From an uncultured Lachnospiraceae bacterium (GTDB lineage Bacteria; Bacillota; Clostridia; Lachnospirales; Lachnospiraceae), in assembly GCA_910585555.1 (NCBI GenBank), contig CAJUFU010000036.1:1-30103 (forward strand): 30,103 nt of DNA, read 5' to 3'. The position numbers and the translations under genes are program-made. The notes below the pieces were generated by a model. It was not told the DNA's origin and ran no database searches. It was given only the letters and a program-made list of their open reading frames with translations. Shown here in pieces: positions 15,069 through 21,812 of this stretch. Numbering within the stretch: position 1 is the stretch's first letter; the number at the start of each line of letters is the position of its first letter.

Positions 15069-15433
15069 TTGTTCCTCCTGTTCTGGCAGAAACTTTTCAG
15101 ATAACCCTGCAATCACTGAAATTCTGTTTTCTTCGAAAAATCTCTGCCTGTATTTGAATATTGGATACAAGCATAGATTTTCTAATCTTTCAGAATGATT
15201 GACAGTTTGCACTGATAGAATAACTGATATACAAGAAACTTCTTATGCTTAATGATAGCGTAGCACATCATTTGTCTTTACGCAATCATATATTGTATTT
15301 CATCTAAAAAATATTATTTCATAACAGTCAAATAGGGGAGATTAATTCTCCCCTATCACACCAGCAATATATGTCGTTTGATATATTGCTGCTCAACATA
15401 TTATGTGCCGCCCACAATACCTGCTTTCTCTAA
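15069..15433. other. 365-base gap with two tandem hairpins
   Basis: The right-hand part holds two perfect hairpins: ATAGGGGAGA / TCTCCCCTAT at 15332-15356 and CAGCAATATAT / ATATATTGCTG at 15362-15391. Neither has a U-tract, but they lie downstream of the PP2C gene on its coding strand and could act in 3'-end formation. The left 144 bases continue the Rpn-type reading frame upstream of its best start. No other gene is apparent. Confidence 0.55.
15405..15432. repeat. 28-bp direct repeat, right copy
   Basis: Partner of 14240-14267 (26/28 identical, same orientation), directly next to the stop codon of the PP2C gene. Both copies follow a gene end on the reverse strand. Confidence 0.8.
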
Positions 15434-16249
15434 TTAATAAAGTTTTATCATAATTGCAGCAGCATCGTCTGATTTTTTCACACATGGATATCCTTTTTTT
15501 AAAAAATTTGCATTTTCAAAATTTCTTAGCATACTCAACGCATCCTCTAAAGATATATCTCCATCCAATATTTGTTTCATATCCAACAACGAAAATTCTT
15601 TTTGCAATCTTTGAAACCCATCTGTACAAATCAAAATCTTATCTATATCTTTTATCGGAAACTCTGCCACTATAAATTCAGATTCAAAATTCCCTTTAAA
15701 GGCAACAACCCAATACCCTCCCTTAACATTCATCATCTTCTGGTTTTCAATCTTCTGGTTCTTAATTGCCTCCTCTGTATTAGAATTGTTAATCTTTGCA
15801 TTTTCTATCACATCCACTGTCTTTCCAGCATATAAATCAACTCTATCATCTGTAATTTCGACCAAATCTCCATTCTTCTTTTTGATATGAATATAGCTAT
15901 CACCAAGCACCTCACATTTTATTTTGTCATTTAAAATAGTGACTGTTGCACTTGTGAAACAAGGTTTATCATACTCCTCTAAACCCGCAATATATTTATC
16001 TTTCCCCATACGTTCTATAAAATTTTTACAAATACATTTATAATCAGCATCTAATATATATAATTCATCAAACTTATGAAGAAAATTCTTTACCATCCAT
16101 TCCGTCAAAGTATTATAGCCCTGGTATTTCAAATTATGAACAGGAGTTACTCCATCTATTACGCCAAATATACTATGAGAACATATTAAAGCATCTTCAT
16201 TCCATATCCCATTTCCTGATGATATGATGCTGTCTACTTTATATTCCAT
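15434..16249 (-). CDS. PP2C-family protein phosphatase
   Basis: 271 residues from MEYKVDSIISSGNG. The metal-binding aspartates of the PP2C fold are all present: Asp19 in WNEDALI, Asp32 in FGVIDGVTP, Asp117 in LGDSYI, Asp210 in ICTDGF and Asp261/262 in KKSDDAAAI. It should therefore be an active metal-dependent Ser/Thr phosphatase. GGAGG precedes the ATG at 16249, and the start overlaps the 3' end of the upstream TPR-membrane gene by 16 bases, so the two are made together. No cognate Ser/Thr kinase is in the window. Both genes are conspicuously AT-rich compared with neighbours, which suggests horizontal acquisition. Confidence 0.85.
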   Translation of the reverse strand: MEYKVDSIISSGNGIWNEDALICSHSIFGVIDGVTPVHNLKYQGYNTLTEWMVKNFLHKFDELYILDADYKCICKNFIERMGKDKYIAGLEEYDKPCFTSATVTILNDKIKCEVLGDSYIHIKKKNGDLVEITDDRVDLYAGKTVDVIENAKINNSNTEEAIKNQKIENQKMMNVKGGYWVVAFKGNFESEFIVAEFPIKDIDKILICTDGFQRLQKEFSLLDMKQILDGDISLEDALSMLRNFENANFLKKGYPCVKKSDDAAAIMIKLY

Positions 16250-17328
16250 ATTGACCTCCAAAATTGAAAATTTCCCAAGCAATAACCTAAGCCAATCAAT
16301 AACACTGCCACACAGAAAACACTAAGATACCTTTTCCAACTAATATTATCCTTGTTAAAAATGATCAAACAACGCAATGCACAGAATCCAATTATGAGAA
16401 CCCCGCCCATCACCATGATTAATCCGGCAACTGCATTAAAATCCTCATAATTATTTACCAAATTAACAGAAGTAAGTATCAATGCTATTACAGCTGAAAA
16501 AAAGGCCAATAATTCCAAATATCTTGCCTGCATAGTATCTAATTTTTCAAAAATTTTACTAGAATTTTTTTGCGTATATTCATTTATTCTATTCATCGTT
16601 ACTTGTGCATCAAGCAAATGTGCAGATAGCTTTTCCAAAGATTCTCTCATTTTTATATCGATATAATAGTCATTGTATTGTGAAATTCTCAGCAAGGAAT
16701 CTCTACTATCTGTGCTCTCCAAATCTATTGCTTTACGAATATATTTCTTAGCCGATTCATAATCACCAGTCCATGACAGTAGTCTTCCCTTTGTACAATA
16801 ATGTTTCGGATAATCATGAAAAACCAATATAGCTTTATCCATACACTGTATTGCTTCCATAAGATATTCTTTACTCTCTTCCCTCCCTGCCTCTAATGCA
16901 GAAGCTACCATTCCTGCAAAATTTTGCAACACCCCTGCATTATCATTTAAGTTTTCTGCTGCCCGTTTTGCAAATTTAATTGCATTTATAATTGCAAACT
17001 CATCATTTGTCTCCAAAAACTTTAGCCTATAATATTGTGATAAAACCACATCATTTAGTTGAAACTCATTGAAAATATTCGAGTATTTATCAACCAGAGA
17101 AAATAATAGCGAATGATGTTCATATCTACGATAATAAATATATATCGCATAAAAGGCGGCAAATCTTAACTTAATACTATTATTATTATTATCCAAAATC
17201 GAAAAAAATTCTTGAGTAATATCTTCGCTTGAGCAATCAATGACTATATCCCTTAACTTAATCGTAAATAATGGATCTTCTTCATTATCAATTTTACATA
17301 GTTTTTTCTTCAATTCCTTCTTTTGCAT
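16234..17328 (-). CDS. TPR-repeat protein with C-terminal membrane segments
   Basis: 364 residues. A helical, TPR-like region spans about 105-205 (for example KAILVFHDYPKHYCTKGRLL and GDYESAKKYIRKAIDLES). A predicted coiled segment follows at about 219-268, then three membrane segments at about 271-290, 300-323 and 334-352. I do not recognise the exact family. A soluble sensing/adaptor part tethered to a small membrane domain, coupled to a PP2C phosphatase, looks like a signalling or defence pair, but this is inference from architecture. AGGAAAAGAA precedes the ATG. AT-rich codon use unlike the flanking genes. Confidence 0.72.
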   Translation of the reverse strand: MQKKELKKKLCKIDNEEDPLFTIKLRDIVIDCSSEDITQEFFSILDNNNNSIKLRFAAFYAIYIYYRRYEHHSLLFSLVDKYSNIFNEFQLNDVVLSQYYRLKFLETNDEFAIINAIKFAKRAAENLNDNAGVLQNFAGMVASALEAGREESKEYLMEAIQCMDKAILVFHDYPKHYCTKGRLLSWTGDYESAKKYIRKAIDLESTDSRDSLLRISQYNDYYIDIKMRESLEKLSAHLLDAQVTMNRINEYTQKNSSKIFEKLDTMQARYLELLAFFSAVIALILTSVNLVNNYEDFNAVAGLIMVMGGVLIIGFCALRCLIIFNKDNISWKRYLSVFCVAVLLIGLGYCLGNFQFWRSIWNIK

Positions 17329-17356
17329 TTCTTTTCCTCTTATCCTATATTTACTA

Positions 17357-17384
17357 TTTATATTAGCATAAGACCACGTAACAA
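17357..17384 (-). promoter_or_regulatory. Probable promoter of the TPR-PP2C pair
   Basis: Reverse strand TTGTTA (17379-17384), 16 bases, TATAAA (17357-17362), about 29 bases upstream of the TPR gene start. Confidence 0.45.
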
Positions 17385-17430
17385 TCCAGCTATTGAGTTA
17401 AAGCTGCCTTCAATTGTTTATACACGCGAA

Positions 17431-17459
17431 ACAGCCGCACCCCTTTCGGGTACGGCCGT
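17431..17459 (-). terminator. Flagellin terminator
   Basis: Twelve-pair stem (including two G-U pairs) formed by ACGGCCGTACCC and GGGTGCGGCTGT on the reverse strand, about 52 bases past the flagellin stop. Only a short T run (TTT) follows, but the stem is very strong. Confidence 0.65.
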
Positions 17460-17510
17460 CTCTACACAACATTACTAATAGCACTTGGAACTCTATTCCC
17501 TCAGGCTGTA

Positions 17511-18587
17511 TTAGCCAAGTAAGGATAATGCCAGCTGGTTGGACTGATTTGCCTGGGACAGCATCGATGTACCAGCCTGCTGTAAGATGTTGTTGTTGGA
17601 GTATTGTACCATCTCCGTCGCAATATCCGTATCGCGGATAGCTGCTTCTGCGGAAGTTGTATTCTCCACAATGTTATCCAGATTGTTAATCGTGTGCTCT
17701 AATCTGTTCTGAATAGCACCGAGATCACTTCTCTGCTGAGATACTAAGGACAGAGCACCCTTGATGAAAGCATTCAGAGAGTTAAATGCCTGGACGGTCG
17801 CTACTTTTGTAGCATCGCCTGATGTCAATCTCATGAATGTAGCCACAACTTTATTCGCAATATCACTGTCCAATGTCTTGGTGGAATATACAGAATCACC
17901 CTTCGTATTTTTCCCCAATGTTGTGAATGTTGTAGTTGTTGCACCGCTTACTATCGAACCAATCATTACTTGCTGCTTAGTATTCCCAAGCGTTTCTGCC
18001 TTGTAGGTTGTAGAGACATAAGAAGCCTCTGTCTTAGTCAGATTGTTATACGTAACCTTGGTATAAAGCTTACTGCCAACATTCTTAGCCAGACCAGCCA
18101 TACTCATATTATTGATACTGATATCAATGTGCTGACCAGCCTCTGCACCAACCTGCAGACCCTTGATAAAGGAGCCATCCAACAGGTTCATCTCATTGAA
18201 GGTAGTGGTACTCTGTACACGGTCTACCTCGCTCATCAACTGCCTGATTTCAGCCTGGATAGACGCACGGTCTGTCGTAGTCAAAGTACCGTTCTCGCCC
18301 TTAACAGCCAGCTCGTTCATTCTCTGTAACATATCCTGCACTTCATTCAGAGCACCTTCTGCTGTCTGTACAACACTGATACCATCCTGTGCGTTTGCGG
18401 AAGCCTGTGTAAGTCCTCTTACCTGTCTTCTCATCTTCTCGGAAATAGAGAGACCTGCTGCGTCGTCTGCCGCGCGGTTGATCTTATAACCGGAAGATAA
18501 CTTCTCTGTGGACTTTGCCTGAGATGCTGTGGTCAATCCTAACATTCTGTTAGAGTTCATAGCTGTGATATTGTGTTTTACTACCAT
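17511..18587 (-). CDS. fliC: Flagellin
   Basis: 358 residues. The conserved N-terminal D0/D1 segment (INRAADDAAGLSISEKMRRQ, then NAQDGISVVQTAEGALNEV) and the C-terminal D1/D0 segment (AIRDTDIATEMVQYSNNNIL, ending NQLALSLLG) are both intact; the middle 180 residues are variable. This is a secreted filament subunit exported by the flagellar type III apparatus, so no signal peptide is expected. The ribosome-binding site ACAAGGAGGT matches a CsrA-binding core, and a csrA gene lies directly upstream in the same direction. No promoter of sigma-28 type is visible between csrA and fliC; the best candidate lies inside the invertible segment further upstream and currently points away. Confidence 0.97.
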   Translation of the reverse strand: MVVKHNITAMNSNRMLGLTTASQAKSTEKLSSGYKINRAADDAAGLSISEKMRRQVRGLTQASANAQDGISVVQTAEGALNEVQDMLQRMNELAVKGENGTLTTTDRASIQAEIRQLMSEVDRVQSTTTFNEMNLLDGSFIKGLQVGAEAGQHIDISINNMSMAGLAKNVGSKLYTKVTYNNLTKTEASYVSTTYKAETLGNTKQQVMIGSIVSGATTTTFTTLGKNTKGDSVYSTKTLDSDIANKVVATFMRLTSGDATKVATVQAFNSLNAFIKGALSLVSQQRSDLGAIQNRLEHTINNLDNIVENTTSAEAAIRDTDIATEMVQYSNNNILQQAGTSMLSQANQSNQLALSLLG

Positions 18588-18593
18588 ATTGTT

Positions 18594-18603
18594 ACCTCCT
18601 TGT
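18594..18603 (-). promoter_or_regulatory. Candidate CsrA site overlapping the flagellin ribosome-binding site
   Basis: ACAAGGAGGT on the reverse strand agrees with the ACARGGA core of CsrA-binding sites and is itself the Shine-Dalgarno sequence. In Bacillus subtilis CsrA represses hag by binding its leader over this site; the same logic is inferred here. Confidence 0.5.
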
Positions 18604-18661
18604 GATTGCTGGCGGCAATTCCATTTACCACCATTTTTTTGTTTTCGTTTCTATAATAAAT

Positions 18662-18685
18662 CCGGAGTCCCCAGGATTACTCCGG
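18662..18685 (-). terminator. Hairpin between csrA and flagellin
   Basis: Seven-base perfect arms CCGGAGT / ACTCCGG with a 10-base loop, followed on the reverse strand by ATTTATTAT. The T-tract is interrupted, so it may act as a partial terminator or RNA processing site that sets the csrA to flagellin ratio. Confidence 0.45.
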
Positions 18686-18704
18686 TTTATTACCTTGCCA
18701 TTGG

Positions 18705-18971
18705 CTAAGAATTTTTTAAGCCGTCATTCATCACTACCCTTTTCTTTCTATACTTTTCCTCCAATTCGGGAACCGCATAATAGTGAGAAATCTTTGCCTT
18801 ATCCTCAGATGTCTTTGCATGATTTTCGAGTGCTCTGCTTCTCACCACGTTAATCTCTTTCGGCACATCCAGCATAACCCTCGTATGATTCCTGCTCCCT
18901 CCCAGAAAGATAATCTTAATATCATCACCAATCTGGATATATTCCTCCGTGTTGACTGTCATTCTAAGCAT
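18705..18971 (-). CDS. csrA: CsrA-like translational regulator, divergent and extended
   Basis: 88 residues from MLRMTVNTEEYIQIGDDIKI. The core shows the CsrA order GDDIKIIFLGGSRNHTRVML then DVPKEINVVRSRAL, but Leu4, Arg6 and Arg7 of typical CsrA are Met, Val and Asn here, while the Arg44 equivalent is kept. A C-terminal extension of about 30 charged residues (SEDKAKISHYYAVPELEEKY and on) is longer than usual. CsrA binds GGA sites in mRNA leaders, in Firmicutes mainly flagellin, under control of FliW (not in this window). Start at 18971 has a strong AGGAGG; the longer frame to 19052 lies in the inverted repeat. Likely co-transcribed with flagellin. Confidence 0.85.
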   Translation of the reverse strand: MLRMTVNTEEYIQIGDDIKIIFLGGSRNHTRVMLDVPKEINVVRSRALENHAKTSEDKAKISHYYAVPELEEKYRKKRVVMNDGLKNS

Positions 18972-19011
18972 GAGATGCCTCCTTGCATTTTCCCCCTGTG
19001 AGGGCGCCGCC

Positions 19012-19040
19012 TTGCACATCTTGATGCAACGTTCTATACT
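19012..19040 (+). promoter_or_regulatory. Possible recombinase promoter spanning the left inverted repeat
   Basis: TTGCAC (19012-19017) lies outside the repeat, and TATACT (19035-19040) in its core, with a 17-base spacer. It reads into the recombinase gene in the present orientation. At the right repeat the same core is preceded by an A-rich stretch without a -35 box, so recombinase expression could depend on orientation. Confidence 0.35.
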
Positions 19041-19053
19041 AAAATGTTGCATC
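19023..19053. repeat. 31-bp inverted repeat, left copy (recombination site)
   Basis: Near-palindromic: arms GATGCAACGTTCTA and TAAAATGTTGCATC around TAC. It matches the reverse complement of the right copy in 28 of 31 positions, but the direct-orientation right copy in only 25; the asymmetric centre TATAC/GTATA gives the site a direction, and the two copies are inverted. Confidence 0.9.
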
Positions 19054-19129
19054 CAAGAGGCCTGCCTTGTAAAAAGTCAGGATGCCGCCAAATCACATCA
19101 TACGAATCAGCAAAACACAGGAGGAAATC

Positions 19130-19711
19130 ATGAGCACAACGAATCCAATCAGAAACAGAAAGACCCTTGGTAATTTCAAGAACTATTATGTAAATATCCG
19201 GCCCAATCCACGCAATTATGTGATGATTGTCATGGGGCTAAATACGGCTTTCCGCATCAGCGATCTTCTCAAACTGCAGTGGCAGCATGTATGGGACGAT
19301 CATTTGCAGCATTTTAGAACCCATATCTGCCTGGAAGAACATAAAACAGGAAAAACACGGATTGTACCAATTAATCCCGCCGAAAAACAGGCCTTAACAA
19401 CTTATCGTAACGTCTGCACAGAAAAGGGACCGTCAGACTATCTGTTTCCCAGCACGCGTGACAAAACAAAACCTCTCTCCCGCTATCAGGCTTATCGTAT
19501 TATTAAAGCCGCCGCGGAGGCATGTGGTTTAGAGGAACATGTCAGTTGTCATTCCCTGCGTAAAACGTTCGGCTATCATGCCTGGAAGCAGGGCACACCG
19601 CCCGCTATGCTGATGGAACTGTACAATCATTCTTCTTATGGAATTACAAAACGATATTTGGGCATAGAGCAAGATGAAAAAGATAATGTATATATGAAAA
19701 TAGAATTGTAG
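19130..19711 (+). CDS. Short tyrosine recombinase (FimB/FimE-like size)
   Basis: 193 residues from MSTTNPIRNRKTLGN, starting 5 bases after AGGAGG. Catalytic residues are complete: Arg42 in FRISDLLKLQW, a Lys in HKTGKTR (72 or 75), His141-x-x-Arg144 in CHSLRKTFGYH, His167 in YNHSSY and the nucleophile Tyr176 in TKRYLGI. The N-terminal core-binding domain of XerC/D is missing, leaving little more than a catalytic domain, as in the E. coli fim switch recombinases FimB and FimE (about 200 residues). It lies wholly between inverted repeats, so it would flip together with its own gene. No phage genes are nearby, arguing against a prophage integrase. Confidence 0.92.
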   Translation: MSTTNPIRNRKTLGNFKNYYVNIRPNPRNYVMIVMGLNTAFRISDLLKLQWQHVWDDHLQHFRTHICLEEHKTGKTRIVPINPAEKQALTTYRNVCTEKGPSDYLFPSTRDKTKPLSRYQAYRIIKAAAEACGLEEHVSCHSLRKTFGYHAWKQGTPPAMLMELYNHSSYGITKRYLGIEQDEKDNVYMKIEL

Positions 19712-19787
19712 TCGATCGCAAATGTCCGATATGACGGATATTGTATCCATATTTAAATAAAATTCTTTAAAAATTTAAAAATTTCTC

Positions 19788-19814
19788 TAAAGTATATCGC
19801 AAAGGCACCGATAT
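19788..19814 (+). promoter_or_regulatory. Sigma-28 (SigD) type flagellar promoter inside the invertible segment
   Basis: TAAA (19788-19791), 15 bases, ACCGATAT (19807-19814). The Firmicute SigD consensus is TAAA, 14-16 bases, GCCGATAT, so 11 of 12 positions match. It ends 19 bases before the right inverted repeat and points away from flagellin at present. No gene on this strand lies downstream, which makes sense only if the segment can invert. Confidence 0.75.
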
Positions 19815-19833
19815 ATAATATGTAACGTAGTAA

Positions 19834-19864
19834 GATGCAACATTTTAGTATAAAATGTTGTATC
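19834..19864. repeat. 31-bp inverted repeat, right copy (recombination site)
   Basis: Near-palindromic arms GATGCAACATTTTA and TAAAATGTTGTATC around GTA. Reverse complement differs from the left copy at three positions only. Confidence 0.9.
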
Positions 19865-19932
19865 TTTTTTTATTTTCTCCAAATGTTATGTTTTTATTCT
19901 CCTCATACAACAACAGAAAAATTTCCTATATC

Positions 19933-19965
19933 AAAAAAAGAGACCCAGGCAAAACCTAAGTCTCT
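19933..19965 (-). terminator. Terminator of the alpha (rpoA-rplQ) operon
   Basis: Imperfect stem AGAGAC..AGG / CCT..GTCTCT followed on the reverse strand by seven T, about 33 bases past the rplQ stop. It separates the ribosomal operon from the accessory block. Confidence 0.85.
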
Positions 19966-19998
19966 CACTCTATACAGTATTTCCATCAAAACCAGCTG

Positions 19999-20604
19999 TT
20001 ATACTAACTCCAGAACGACTTCCATCGCTGCATCGCCCTTACGAGGACCAATCTTAATGATTCTGGTATAACCGCCCTTACGGTTAGCGTACTTCGGACC
20101 ATACTCATCAAACAGCTTATCTACCAGGTTAACGTCTTTGGTATTTCTCTTTTTGCCTGCACCTTTCTCAGGTACTTCTTTGACAGGATATAATACTTTT
20201 AACATCTGTCTTCTGGCATGTAATCTGGAAGGAAGATCTTTCTTAATCTCTTTCTCCACTTCATCATACACTGTCACAGTCACACCATTGTCGATGCGCA
20301 GAATCTTACCATCTTTGTCTCTGTGCGTCTCGGAAAGTACTGCCTTTGTATTCTTATCGATGATCTGTTTTACTCTCTTACCATCCTTGTCCTTACGAGC
20401 TACCTTTGCAGTAACCTTAACGGTCTCATAGTTGTCTCTCTCTTTAATGGCAAGTGTAATCAGACGCTCTGCAAGCTTACGTACTTCCTTCGCTCTCGCC
20501 TCTGTGGTAACAATCTTTCCATTATAAATAAGTGCTGTTACCTGACTTCTAAGTAACGCTTTTCTCTGGTCAGATGTTCTGCCCAGCTTTCTGTATTTTG
20601 CCAT
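19999..20604 (-). CDS. rplQ: 50S ribosomal protein L17, long form
   Basis: 201 residues, against about 115-130 in most bacteria. The N-terminal MAKYRKLGRTSDQRKALLRS and the C-terminal LFDEYGPKYANRKGGYTRI are canonical. The extra length is mainly an insertion at about residues 60-125, rich in Lys and Asp (KDKDGKRVKQIIDKNTKAVL and following), plus a shorter one before the C-terminal part. Extended L17 proteins are typical of Lachnospiraceae as far as I know. Start at 20604 has AAAGGAG. Last gene of the alpha operon. Confidence 0.96.
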   Translation of the reverse strand: MAKYRKLGRTSDQRKALLRSQVTALIYNGKIVTTEARAKEVRKLAERLITLAIKERDNYETVKVTAKVARKDKDGKRVKQIIDKNTKAVLSETHRDKDGKILRIDNGVTVTVYDEVEKEIKKDLPSRLHARRQMLKVLYPVKEVPEKGAGKKRNTKDVNLVDKLFDEYGPKYANRKGGYTRIIKIGPRKGDAAMEVVLELV

Positions 20605-20654
20605 ATCCGGCTCCTTTCTCATCGGGGGTTACCCGTCATGGTACATCCGGCCAC

Positions 20655-20729
20655 GCGCTTTGGACTTACTTACCGAATGTGTAATCAGTTCCATTTATGA
20701 GCCTGCCGCACAGGTGCGCTTTGGACTTA
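20655..20729. repeat. 14-bp direct repeat in the rpoA-rplQ spacer
   Basis: GCGCTTTGGACTTA occurs at 20655-20668 and 20716-20729 within the 143-base spacer between rplQ and rpoA. It could reflect slippage or a duplicated RNA element; meaning unknown. Confidence 0.5.
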
Positions 20730-20747
20730 TCCCATCCGGCTTCTCTC

Positions 20748-21707
20748 TTACGCTTCGTCCGCAGGATTCAGCTGTAAGCCTAACTCTTTTAACTTCGCAA
20801 GCACTTCCTCAAGAGACTTACGACCAAGGTTTCTCACCTTCATCATGTCCTCGGAAGTCTTGTTCGTCAACTCTTCCACTGTGTTGATGCCGGCTCTCTT
20901 TAAGCAGTTATAAGAACGAACTGACAGCTCCAGTTCATCAATGCTCATTTCAAGCACTTTTTCTTTCTCGTCGTCTTCCTTCTCCACCATAACCTCTGCG
21001 GTCTTGGCATTTTCAGACAAATCGATGAAAAGACTTAAATGCTCACTCAGCACCTTGGCCGCCAGGCTGACTGCCTCATCCGGAATCAAAGTTCCGTTGG
21101 TGTATACATCTAAGGTCAGCTTATCATAGTCTGTAATCTGACCCACACGGGTATTTTCCACAGTGACGTTTACTCTCTCCACCGGGGTATAGATAGAATC
21201 TATCGCAATTACCCCAATCGGCAGATCTTCTGTCTTATTCTTGTCGGAACTCACATAGCCTCTGCCCTTTGTGATCGTTAATTCCATGTACAGTTTTGTA
21301 TCTTTACCGCTCAGAGTGGCAATCTCCATATCAGGATTCAAAATCTCAATATCCTGGTCTACCTGAATATCTGATGCACGTACAATGCCCTCTCCTTCAT
21401 ACTCGATGTATGCTGTCTTAGGTTCATTGGTATCGCTGTTATTCTTGATCGCAAGACTCTTGATGTTCATGATGATCTCAGTCACATCTTCCTTGACGCC
21501 GGGAATGGAGCTGAACTCATGTAAGACGCCCTCGATCTTGACCTGGCTGACTGCTACACCCGGCAGGGAAGACAGCATGATTCTTCTCAAAGAATTACCC
21601 AAGGTAATACCGTAGCCTCTCTCCAAAGGTTCCACAACGAATCTGCCGTATTTCTTATCTTCCGAGATCTCTACCACTTCAATATTGGGTCTCTCAAAAT
21701 CAAACAC
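20748..21707 (-). CDS. rpoA: DNA-directed RNA polymerase subunit alpha
   Basis: 319 residues. The N-terminal assembly domain includes FVVEPLERGYGITLGNSLRR, and the C-terminal domain carries ELSVRSYNCLKRAGINTVEE and VRNLGRKSLEEV, the parts that bind UP-element DNA and activators. Start is GTG at 21707 after GGAGGG. It lies between rpsD and rplQ as usual. The 190-base spacer from rpsD is unusually long and highly structured. Confidence 0.98.
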   Translation of the reverse strand: MFDFERPNIEVVEISEDKKYGRFVVEPLERGYGITLGNSLRRIMLSSLPGVAVSQVKIEGVLHEFSSIPGVKEDVTEIIMNIKSLAIKNNSDTNEPKTAYIEYEGEGIVRASDIQVDQDIEILNPDMEIATLSGKDTKLYMELTITKGRGYVSSDKNKTEDLPIGVIAIDSIYTPVERVNVTVENTRVGQITDYDKLTLDVYTNGTLIPDEAVSLAAKVLSEHLSLFIDLSENAKTAEVMVEKEDDEKEKVLEMSIDELELSVRSYNCLKRAGINTVEELTNKTSEDMMKVRNLGRKSLEEVLAKLKELGLQLNPADEA

Positions 21708-21782
21708 TCAAATACCCTCCTTTACGAGCATGTTGTTATACCACCGTCATCATATCTCACTTATATCATACTAACTTCATAC

Positions 21783-21811
21783 AGAGAATTCCCGTTCTAT
21801 GGGAATTCTCT
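21783..21811 (-). other. Hairpin ahead of rpoA
   Basis: Perfect 11-base arms AGAGAATTCCC / GGGAATTCTCT around a 7-base loop. It is the second of two stable structures in the rpsD-rpoA spacer; no U-tract follows. Confidence 0.7.
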
Positions 21812-21812
21812 T

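Larger units (their letters stand above)
19023..19864. other. Predicted invertible DNA element (self-encoded flagellar promoter switch)
   Basis: A 780-bp interior (19054-19833) is bounded by 31-bp inverted repeats and contains one gene, a short tyrosine recombinase, plus an outward-facing sigma-28-type promoter next to the right repeat. Inversion would place that promoter on the reverse strand near 19073-19099, with transcription starting about 95 bases upstream of csrA and continuing to flagellin. In the present orientation it fires rightward, into the antisense side of the rplQ terminator. The layout fits a phase-variable switch captured OFF. Repeats, gene and promoter are seen; inversion is inferred. 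Confidence 0.75.

Noticed and set aside
19130..19711. Recombinase as a prophage or ICE integrase
   Set aside because: No phage, relaxase or excisionase genes nearby, no tRNA attachment site, and short inverted rather than direct repeats flank it.
19814..19819. TATAAT as a sigma-A -10 box near the right inverted repeat
   Set aside because: No -35 hexamer at 16-18 bases; the overlapping sigma-28 motif fits far better.
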